NCBI RefSeq assembly: GCF_001667275.1
Contig: NZ_LZHV01000012.1
Coordinates: 43,260 to 107,259 of the forward strand
From: Mycobacterium sp. ACS4054
GTDB taxonomy: Bacteria; Actinomycetota; Actinomycetes; Mycobacteriales; Mycobacteriaceae
DNA length: 64,000 bases
Reading direction: 5' to 3'
This document shows, one piece after another, positions 26,232-33,082 of the stretch. The stretch's first letter is position 1. Each line of letters begins with the position of its first letter. Position numbers and translations under genes: made by a program. Under the pieces are notes generated by a model. That model saw only the letters and a list, made by a program, of their open reading frames with translations. It was not told where the DNA came from and searched no databases.

Positions 26232-28754
26232 ATGACCGATGTCGAGCAGACCCCCTCCGACGGAATCTCGCCCGCCACCCCCACGCGGGCCGACCTGGTC
26301 GAGCACTCCCGCACCGGGATGAGCGCGGCCGCGTTGCAGCGGGCCATCAACGATCATCTGCGCTACTCGATCGGGCGCCCGGCCGCGGCCCGGCGGCCCG
26401 AGCACTACTACCGGGCCCTCGCGCTGGCGGTGCGGGACCGCATGCAGGACCGCCGGGTGGTATCGACGCAGACCTCGCTCGACCTCGGCCGCAAGGTGAC
26501 CTGTTACCTGTCCGCGGAATTCCTGATGGGCCCGCAACTGGGCAACAACCTGTTGAACCTCGGCATGGAGCGCGCGGCCCGCGACGCGCTGGCGGCGATG
26601 GGTCAGAATCTGGACACCGTCCTGGCGTGTGAGGAGGAGCCCGGCCTGGGCAACGGCGGCCTCGGCCGCCTGGCCGCGTGCTATCTCGACTCGCTGGCCA
26701 CCCTGGAGCGGCCGGCGATCGGGTACGGAATCCGCTACGAGTTCGGCATCTTCGACCAGGAGATCCACGACGGCTGGCAGGTCGAGCAGACCGACAACTG
26801 GCTGGACCACGGAAACCCTTGGGAGATAGCCAAACCCGACGTCAATTACTTGGTGAAGTGGGGCGGGTACGCCGCCCACTACACCGACGAGGCCGGCCAC
26901 GACCGAGTCCGGTGGGTGCCGGGCCGGGCGCTCAAGGGCGTCGCCTACGACACGCCCATCCAGGGTTACGGCGTGAACACCTGCAACGTGCTGACGTTGT
27001 GGAGCGCGCGCGCCGTCAAGTCGTTCGCGTTGGAAGCCTTCAACACCGGCGACTACTACGGGGCGGTCGAAGACGAGGTCATGTCGGAAACCGTCACCAA
27101 GGTGCTCTATCCGAACGACGAGCCGGAGGCGGGCAAACAGCTGCGCCTGCTGCAGCAGTACTTCTTTGTGTCCTGCTCCCTGCAGCATGTACTGCACATC
27201 ATGGACGACCTCGCCGACGTCTCCGTCAAGGAGCTTCCGCAGCGGTTTGCCGTACAGCTCAACGACACCCATCCCTCGATCGGCGTCGCCGAGCTCATGC
27301 GGCTGCTGGTCGACGAGCGCCAGCTGGACTGGGACGAGGCGTGGGAGATCACGGTTGCGACGTTCGGCTACACCAACCACACGCTGCTGCCCGAGGCGCT
27401 GGAGACCTGGCCCCTGGAGCTGTTCGCGGAGTCGCTACCGCGCCACCTCGAAATCATCTACGAGATCAACCGCCGGTTCCTCGACGAGGTGCGCGCCCGG
27501 TTCCCCGGTGACGAGGAGCGCGTCAGCCGGATGTCGCTCATCGGCGAGAACGGCGGCAAGTTCGTCCGGATGGCGCACCTGGCCACCGTGGGCAGCCACG
27601 CCATCAACGGTGTCGCCGCACTGCACTCGGAACTCCTGAAAAGCAGTGTGCTCAAGGACTTCTACGAGATGTGGCCGGAGCGGTTCAGCAACAAGACCAA
27701 CGGCGTGACCCCGCGCCGCTTCCTGGCGCTTGCCAATCCGGGGCTCCGCGAACTGCTGGACCGCACCGTCGGTGACGGCTGGCTGACCGACCTCGGGCGC
27801 CTGCGCGGCCTGGAGCCGTTCGTCGAGGACGCCTCCTTCCGCCGGGAGTGGCGCGACATCAAGCGCAACAACAAAGCGCGCCTGGCGCGTTACATCGGCT
27901 CGGTGGCCGGCGTCGAGCTCAACCCGGACTGGATGTTCGACGTCCAGGTCAAGCGCATCCACGAGTACAAGCGGCAGCACCTGAACGTTTTGCACATCGT
28001 GGCGCTCTATCACCGGCTCAAACAGAACCCCGGCCTGTCGATTCCGCAGCGCGCCTTCATCTTCGGCGGCAAGGCCGCTCCGGGCTACTTCCTGGCGAAG
28101 CGAATCATCAAGCTGATCAACGCCGTTGGGGAGACGGTCAATGCCGACCCGGACGTCAACCGGACCCTCAAGGTGGCATTCGTACCGAACTTCAATGTGC
28201 AGAACGCCCACATGATCTACCCCGCAGCCGATCTGTCCGAACAGATCTCGACCGCGGGCAAGGAGGCGTCGGGCACCGGGAACATGAAGTTCATGATCAA
28301 CGGCGCGCTGACCGTCGGCACCCTCGACGGCGCCAACGTCGAGATGCGCGACGAGGTGGGGCCGGAGAACTTCTTCCTGTTCGGCCTGACCGAGCAGGAG
28401 GTGCAGGCGGTCAAGGCGGCCGGGTACCGCCCGGCGGACTACATCGACGGCAACGAGGAACTGGCCGCGGTGCTGGATCTGATTGCCGGCGGCACATTTT
28501 CGCGCGGTGACACCGAGGTGTTCCGGCCGCTGGTGGACAACCTGCGCCACGACGACCCGTTCCTGGTGTGCGCCGACTACGCGTCCTACGTGACCTGCCA
28601 GGAGCAGGTGAGCGCCGCGTGGCAGGACAGGGAGTCGTGGACGAGGATGTCCATCCTGAACACCGCTCGCAGCGGCAAGTTCTCGTCCGACCGGGCCATC
28701 ACCGAGTACTGCGACGACATCTGGAACGTGTGGCCGCTGACCATCAAGATCTGA
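26232..28754 (+). CDS. glgP: Glycogen / alpha-glucan phosphorylase
   Basis: An 840-residue GT35 phosphorylase. Recognisable parts are YLSAEFLMGPQLGNNLLNL (about 91), GNGGLGRLAACYLDS (about 140), the RIHEYKRQHLN segment (about 575), and the pyridoxal phosphate Lys686 in GTGNMKFMINGALTVGT. It releases glucose 1-phosphate from glycogen ends; pgmA at 44.8 kb would then convert that to glucose 6-phosphate. The ATG has a GAGGGAG ribosome site; an in-frame upstream ATG at 26145 lacks one. The 258-bp gap before it shows no clear element. Confidence 0.95.
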   Translation: MTDVEQTPSDGISPATPTRADLVEHSRTGMSAAALQRAINDHLRYSIGRPAAARRPEHYYRALALAVRDRMQDRRVVSTQTSLDLGRKVTCYLSAEFLMGPQLGNNLLNLGMERAARDALAAMGQNLDTVLACEEEPGLGNGGLGRLAACYLDSLATLERPAIGYGIRYEFGIFDQEIHDGWQVEQTDNWLDHGNPWEIAKPDVNYLVKWGGYAAHYTDEAGHDRVRWVPGRALKGVAYDTPIQGYGVNTCNVLTLWSARAVKSFALEAFNTGDYYGAVEDEVMSETVTKVLYPNDEPEAGKQLRLLQQYFFVSCSLQHVLHIMDDLADVSVKELPQRFAVQLNDTHPSIGVAELMRLLVDERQLDWDEAWEITVATFGYTNHTLLPEALETWPLELFAESLPRHLEIIYEINRRFLDEVRARFPGDEERVSRMSLIGENGGKFVRMAHLATVGSHAINGVAALHSELLKSSVLKDFYEMWPERFSNKTNGVTPRRFLALANPGLRELLDRTVGDGWLTDLGRLRGLEPFVEDASFRREWRDIKRNNKARLARYIGSVAGVELNPDWMFDVQVKRIHEYKRQHLNVLHIVALYHRLKQNPGLSIPQRAFIFGGKAAPGYFLAKRIIKLINAVGETVNADPDVNRTLKVAFVPNFNVQNAHMIYPAADLSEQISTAGKEASGTGNMKFMINGALTVGTLDGANVEMRDEVGPENFFLFGLTEQEVQAVKAAGYRPADYIDGNEELAAVLDLIAGGTFSRGDTEVFRPLVDNLRHDDPFLVCADYASYVTCQEQVSAAWQDRESWTRMSILNTARSGKFSSDRAITEYCDDIWNVWPLTIKI

Positions 28755-28797
28755 GAAATCGGCTGATAATCGCCGCGCCCGGGCCTAGGCTCTCGCC

Positions 28798-29415
28798 ATG
28801 CCAATCCTCGGCAATGCCACGGTCGTCCTCGCGCGCGTGACCCGGGCGGTATCCAACGCCCTGCGTGTGGAGCTCGCCACCCCGGAAGGCACCGAACTTG
28901 GTCGCGCCCAGCAGAAGGGCGGCGCCGCGGTGCTCTTGGGCTTCAAGAACGGGGGCAAGAGCGAGTACACGCTGTCCGCAGCCACCGGTGATGAACTCAA
29001 GATCGCGGTGGCCGCAACCACAACCATCACCAACGGGAACACGCCGGTGGGCAAGATCGTCCCCGCCGACGGCGCCGCACGCCTGGAAGACGGTGGCGGC
29101 ACCGTGCTCGCGGTGGTAGAGCCGCACACCGGACACAAGGCCGACAACGCCTGGCATCATCGCTTGTTGTCGCCGTCCGGCGAGGCGCTCGGCGTCCTCA
29201 CCCTGATGACCGTTCACACCGGTTGGAGCGACGTGGCTTCCGATGCGATCCAGTTGCTGACCAACTACAACGTCGCGACCCTGAAGGCACCATCGGCCGG
29301 CGCGATGCTCACGCTGGCCGCGCCGGTCCATCCGATCCTGGGCGACGTCTTGTCCGCCGCGTGCGTGGATTTCTCGGTGCTCCCCCGCGGATACATCGCA
29401 CCCGTCAAAACCTAG
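28798..29415 (+). CDS. Hypothetical protein, beta-rich
   Basis: A 205-residue soluble-looking protein of alternating short strands (ATVVLARVTRAVSNALRVEL, YTLSAATGDELKIAVAATTTITNG) with no signal peptide or membrane helix. The pattern of repeated beta segments ending in an amphipathic helix recalls the LURP-one/scramblase-like barrel, but this is only an impression. TAGGCT at 28,786-28,791 lies 6 nt before the ATG, suggesting a leaderless transcript. Its TAG stop shares CTAG with the convergent SDR stop. Confidence 0.7.
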   Translation: MPILGNATVVLARVTRAVSNALRVELATPEGTELGRAQQKGGAAVLLGFKNGGKSEYTLSAATGDELKIAVAATTTITNGNTPVGKIVPADGAARLEDGGGTVLAVVEPHTGHKADNAWHHRLLSPSGEALGVLTLMTVHTGWSDVASDAIQLLTNYNVATLKAPSAGAMLTLAAPVHPILGDVLSAACVDFSVLPRGYIAPVKT

Positions 29416-30218
29416 CGGTAGCCGGGGAGATCCGGCACGCCGCTGGCGGTCAACCATCCGCCACCGTCGACGACGAGCGTCGCCCCGGTGACATACGACG
29501 CCGCGTCGCTGGCGAGGAAGAGCACCGCCTCGGCGACCTCGGTGGTCGAGCCCGCCCGGCGCAACGGGTTCTGGGTAAAGCGATGCTGGTTGTCGCCGGT
29601 GACCCTCTTGACTCCCTCGGTTCCCGACATCGCCCCGGGCGCAACGACATTCACGCGGATGCCGTCGGGCCCCCACTCGATGGCACAGGCGCGGGTAAAC
29701 GCGTCGACGCCGGCCTTGGCCGACACCACGTGCGCCTGCAAAGCCATGCCGCGGTACTGGATCGCCGCGCTGATGTTCACCACGGACCCGCCGTGATCCC
29801 GCAGCCAGAGCTCGTAGGCCGCCTTCGACACGTTGAACGTCCCCAACAGGTCGATGTCGACCACCGCCTTGAATCCGCCGGCGCTCAGACCGTCGATCGG
29901 CACGGGAAAGTTGCCGGCGGCGTTGTTGACGACGACGTCGAGCCTGCCGAACGCTCGCACGACGTCCTCGACAACGGCCGTCACCTCCTCGTGACGCCGA
30001 ACGTCGCAGACGCCGTAGGTGGCCTCGATCCCCGCCTCGCGCAACCCCGCAACGGCGCCCTCCAGGTTGGCTTCCTTCCGGCTGCAAATGGCGACACGGG
30101 CACCATGACTGCCCAGCACCCGGGCGATTTCGAGACCCAGACCGGTGGCCCCGCCGGTGACCAACGCCACCTTGCCTTGCAGCAGGTCCGCCCGAAATGG
30201 GCTGCGCCGGGCGCTCAC
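29412..30218 (-). CDS. 2,4-dienoyl-CoA reductase-like SDR (DECR2 type)
   Basis: A 268-residue SDR with TGGATGLGLEIAR (NADP loop; CSRKE at the second strand), NNAAGNFPV and, in place of the standard YxxxK, the segment QAHVVSAKAGVDAFTRACAI. The same HxxSAKAxxDA pattern occurs in peroxisomal 2,4-dienoyl-CoA reductases, which reduce dienoyl-CoA with NADPH during degradation of unsaturated fatty acids. GTG 30218 was selected because the family begins shortly after it; an in-frame ATG at 30269 would add 17 unusual residues. Confidence 0.85.
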   Translation of the reverse strand: MSARRSPFRADLLQGKVALVTGGATGLGLEIARVLGSHGARVAICSRKEANLEGAVAGLREAGIEATYGVCDVRRHEEVTAVVEDVVRAFGRLDVVVNNAAGNFPVPIDGLSAGGFKAVVDIDLLGTFNVSKAAYELWLRDHGGSVVNISAAIQYRGMALQAHVVSAKAGVDAFTRACAIEWGPDGIRVNVVAPGAMSGTEGVKRVTGDNQHRFTQNPLRRAGSTTEVAEAVLFLASDAASYVTGATLVVDGGGWLTASGVPDLPGYR

Positions 30219-30301
30219 GCCGTCAAGGTTACGTCCGCCGGCAGTGGACGTTTTCCCGGTCCACCGCAAGGATCGACGTAGCGACCCCTGGCAGGAGGAA
30301 A

Positions 30302-31747
30302 GTGACCCTACGAATCCGCGGTCTCGTCATCGCCCCGTTGATCCTGGCGCTGACGATGCTGCTCGCGCCGCCCGCCTCGGCCGACACCTACACCGATCAG
30401 CTGGTGGACAAGTTCAACGCCCAGACGCACGTGTGGGCCGACCCGGCGGCGAATCCGCCGCTGCAGAACCCCGACCGGCTGAACGAGCAGATCTTCGCCA
30501 GCCGGTGGACGTGGAGTTCCCGGCCGCCGATCTGGGTGGCGGCGGTGGCGCCGAGCCAGACCGGTGTGACCACGCCGGACGCCATCCACAAAGTCATCCT
30601 CGGCCGCGACGCCGCGTTCAGCGGGATCATCCTGGTCATCGACTCCAAGGGCTACCACGTGCGCGCCTACAACGTGCCACGGGTGATCGCGGACAACGTC
30701 GATCCGATGCTGAGCCAGTCGGCCACGGACCACCGAAACGACCCCTACGGCGCGACCAGTCAATTCGTCAGCAGGTTGGCCAGCGTGGACGTGCCCGCCG
30801 GTGCGCATACGACGACCTCGCCGGCGCCGCAGGCCGAGCCCAACCGCTGGGCGTGGCTGTGGACCATGCTGGCGTTCATCGCCGTGGCCTTGAGCGTGGC
30901 CGGCTTGATCTGGTTCGCGGTCAGCCGAAACAGTAAGCGGCGCAAGGACGCACAGGCGCGCGAGCAGGTCAAGCAGGAGTTGATCCGGGCCACGGCGGAT
31001 GTCGGCGACCTGGACAACGCGGTGCTGACCGACGACGAGACAGACGTCAGCGCCGAGTCGACGAAGGCCAACGCCAGCCTGTACGACGCCCGACAGGCCT
31101 ATGAAAAGGGCGACTACGGCGCGGCGCGGGCACACCTGTGGGTAGTGGAGTCGACCGTGGCCAAAGCCAACCAAAAGCTCGGGCGACCCAACACTTCCGC
31201 CGTCGGCTCGGTGCCGGCGGGCGACCGCAGGCAGGCCTCGGTACGGGCGAAGGACCCGAGCACCGGTGAGTACGTGACGATCAACAACAACAACTACAGC
31301 ACCACGCCGCAGCCGGGTTATGCGCACTATTACGGCGGTGGCTACTACAACGGGATGTTCTTCTACCCGGGGTATTACCCCTACGCGTTCTGGGGCCCGG
31401 GCTGGGGCTGGGCGCTCACCGACGTCCTGCTGATGGATGCGCTGCTGGACAACCACTGGGGTGGGAGCTACGAGAGCGGCTTCGAGGCCGGCCGGGACTC
31501 GGCGTACGCCGACGCCAACTTCGACGGCGGCCAAAGCGCCGGGTACGACAGCCAGCAAGCCGACGTCGGGTTCAACGACGCCTCGTACTCCGGCGGTGGC
31601 GACGTGGGCTTCGGCGGCGGCTGGGATTCCGGCGGCAGCTCGGACTTCGGCGGCGGCTGGGACTCCGGCGGCAGCTCGGACTTCGGCGGCGGATCCGACT
31701 TCGGCGGCGGCTCGGATTCCGGCGGCGGCGGCGACTTCGGATTCTGA
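30302..31747 (+). CDS. TPM/YgcG-like secreted membrane protein with glycine-rich repeats
   Basis: A 481-residue protein: signal peptide (about 1-26, cleavage after ASA), an extracytoplasmic domain whose pattern (IWVAAVAPSQ, GIILVIDSKGYHVRAY) resembles TPM domains, one membrane helix (about 186-208), a charged helical segment (about 210-300), a Tyr/Gly-rich stretch, and a C-terminal tail of GGG repeats. TPM domain plus membrane helix plus glycine-rich tail is the layout of YgcG-type proteins, whose role is unknown. An AGGAGGA ribosome site precedes GTG 30302. Two small membrane-protein genes follow. Confidence 0.75.
   Translation: MTLRIRGLVIAPLILALTMLLAPPASADTYTDQLVDKFNAQTHVWADPAANPPLQNPDRLNEQIFASRWTWSSRPPIWVAAVAPSQTGVTTPDAIHKVILGRDAAFSGIILVIDSKGYHVRAYNVPRVIADNVDPMLSQSATDHRNDPYGATSQFVSRLASVDVPAGAHTTTSPAPQAEPNRWAWLWTMLAFIAVALSVAGLIWFAVSRNSKRRKDAQAREQVKQELIRATADVGDLDNAVLTDDETDVSAESTKANASLYDARQAYEKGDYGAARAHLWVVESTVAKANQKLGRPNTSAVGSVPAGDRRQASVRAKDPSTGEYVTINNNNYSTTPQPGYAHYYGGGYYNGMFFYPGYYPYAFWGPGWGWALTDVLLMDALLDNHWGGSYESGFEAGRDSAYADANFDGGQSAGYDSQQADVGFNDASYSGGGDVGFGGGWDSGGSSDFGGGWDSGGSSDFGGGSDFGGGSDSGGGGDFGF
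31607..31732 (+). repeat. Tandem glycine-rich coding repeat
   Basis: Two adjacent 36-bp units (31,607-31,642 and 31,643-31,678) encode GFGGGWDSGGSS and DFGGGWDSGGSS, followed by three 18-bp half-units (DFGGGS, DFGGGS, DSGGGG). The units differ by very few bases, so copy number may vary between strains. Confidence 0.8.
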
Positions 31748-31795
31748 TATCCCGGCGCCGCGCCGGCCCGTCGACCGAGAAGTAAGGTTCTGCCA

Positions 31796-31972
31796 ATGAG
31801 AACGGACCGGATCAACCGCGGCATCCTGCTCGCCATGGTGGTGATCGGGGCGATCGCCTACGGATTGCTCTACAGCCACGCCTCGGCCGTCTTCAAGGTT
31901 TTGGTGCCGGTCGGCCTCGCATTCCTCGTGGGGCTGGTCATCCGCGACGTCGTCAACGGGCGGAAGCGGTGA
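31796..31972 (+). CDS. Small membrane protein
   Basis: Translates to 58 residues starting MRTDRINRGILLAM and ending RDVVNGRKR, with two hydrophobic helices (about 8-25 and 32-50) and positive ends. AAGTAAGG upstream could be the ribosome site. It lies 48 bp after the TPM-like gene and 15 bp before the next small membrane protein, so the three are probably one transcript. Function unknown. Confidence 0.6.
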   Translation: MRTDRINRGILLAMVVIGAIAYGLLYSHASAVFKVLVPVGLAFLVGLVIRDVVNGRKR

Positions 31973-31987
31973 CTGTGGGGGTGGATT

Positions 31988-32413
31988 GTGACTGAGGGAC
32001 TATTCGGTCTGCTGACCGTCGTCGCCCTGGCGCTGGCGTTGACGCTGGCCGCCATCGCCGCCGTGTTCGTGCGCAGGATGGAGAGGCGACCACCGACTCC
32101 GATGAGCGAGGAGATCGGAAGCGCCAGAACGGTTGTGCGCAAGCTGCGCAAACGCGAGCCGATGTCGGCGGAGGAGTTGGCTTACGCGCGGCAGGTGGTC
32201 GCCGACCGTGGCTCCTTCATGGCGCTCTGCATCCCCGGCGCGTTGTTCATGCTCGGCTGCTTTTACGTCTTCGGCAGCCTCTACCACCTGCATGGGGCCA
32301 CGCCGTCGGAGCGCACGTTTCTCGGCGTCATTCCGATGCTGACCTCAACGAACCTCGCTCTGCGGATCCTCAGCAGCGCCAGGCTGAAACGGCGCCTGAA
32401 AGCGGTCTCCTGA
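31988..32413 (+). CDS. Hypothetical membrane protein
   Basis: A 141-residue protein with an N-terminal membrane helix (about 5-28), a basic cytoplasmic segment (about 29-72, with SARTVVRKLRKREPMSAEELAY split by charges) and a second helix pair (about 78-120). GTG 31988 was chosen; another in-frame GTG at 31979 is possible. No family recognised. It closes the small group begun by the TPM-like gene. Confidence 0.65.
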   Translation: MTEGLFGLLTVVALALALTLAAIAAVFVRRMERRPPTPMSEEIGSARTVVRKLRKREPMSAEELAYARQVVADRGSFMALCIPGALFMLGCFYVFGSLYHLHGATPSERTFLGVIPMLTSTNLALRILSSARLKRRLKAVS

Positions 32414-32550
32414 TTCGTGCGTTGCGTGTCCGCGCGACATCGCGCGAGTGCACGGCCGCGTTCCTTCGCGCTGCCGACAGGGCCGGCAGATGATAGTTTC
32501 CGCAGACCGGTTGTTCGCGCCGCCGCCCGATGCTGATAGTGTCTGGGGGT

Positions 32551-32577
32551 GCTTATATCAAGCAGCCTGATATAAGC
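32551..32577. promoter_or_regulatory. Perfect 10-bp inverted repeat upstream of mmpS-mmpL
   Basis: GCTTATATCA and TGATATAAGC are perfect arms around a 7-nt spacer. The AT-rich dyad stands out from its GC-rich surroundings and lies 61 bp before mmpS and just after TAGTGT (32,537-32,542), a possible -10. Size and symmetry fit a TetR- or MarR-type repressor. The regulator is not encoded beside it. The remainder of the gap from 32,414 to 32,638 shows nothing else clear. Confidence 0.7.
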
Positions 32578-32638
32578 GCCGGGGCGGTCGGGGACGAGGC
32601 GAGAACGCGAGTCAGGAGGGATTCGGGGAGTTGAACGA

Positions 32639-33082
32639 GTGAGCCCTCGCTCAGTCAGCAGGGCTGTCTTGGGACGGGCCTGGATGCCGCTGGTCGCCGT
32701 TGTCGCGGTCGGGGTGGGCCTGCTGTGCATGTACAAGGTGCACCAGTTCTCGGAACCCGAGCCGGTCATCACCGTCAATGGCCCGCAGGCGCCCGAACAG
32801 TTCAACGTCAAACGGATCACCTATGAGGTGTTCGGCAACGCCGGCAATGGCGGGAAGCTCGTCTACATCGACATCGACGGTCATCCGCATCAGGTCGATT
32901 TCACGACGCTGCCGTGGTCGCACACCGAGACCACGACGCTCTCGGTCGCGTCCGGCAGCATCTCGGTTCACGTTCGCAGCGGTCAGGTCAGCTGCCGGAT
33001 GTTGGTGGACGGCGTGGTCCGCGACCAGCAGTCCGACGACCATCAGGACGCCGACGTCGAGTGCAGGGTGAAGTCCGCATGA
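32639..33082 (+). CDS. MmpS-family membrane accessory protein
   Basis: A 147-residue protein: short cytoplasmic start, one membrane helix (about 16-33, MPLVAVVAVGVGLLCMY) and a periplasmic beta domain (ITYEVFGNAGNGGKLVYIDIDG, SGQVSCRMLVDGVV), exactly the MmpS layout. MmpS proteins assist the partner MmpL transporter in export of lipids or siderophores. GTG 32639; its TGA overlaps the mmpL ATG by 4 bp. Confidence 0.92.
   Translation: MSPRSVSRAVLGRAWMPLVAVVAVGVGLLCMYKVHQFSEPEPVITVNGPQAPEQFNVKRITYEVFGNAGNGGKLVYIDIDGHPHQVDFTTLPWSHTETTTLSVASGSISVHVRSGQVSCRMLVDGVVRDQQSDDHQDADVECRVKSA

Noticed and set aside
26118..28550. Two long open frames antisense to glycogen phosphorylase
   Set aside because: They mirror codon bias of glgP, have no start context and no recognisable domain.
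31607..31732. Short regularly repeated DNA that might be taken for a CRISPR array
   Set aside because: Repeats are directly adjacent, in frame, and encode a glycine-rich tail; there are no spacers and no cas genes.
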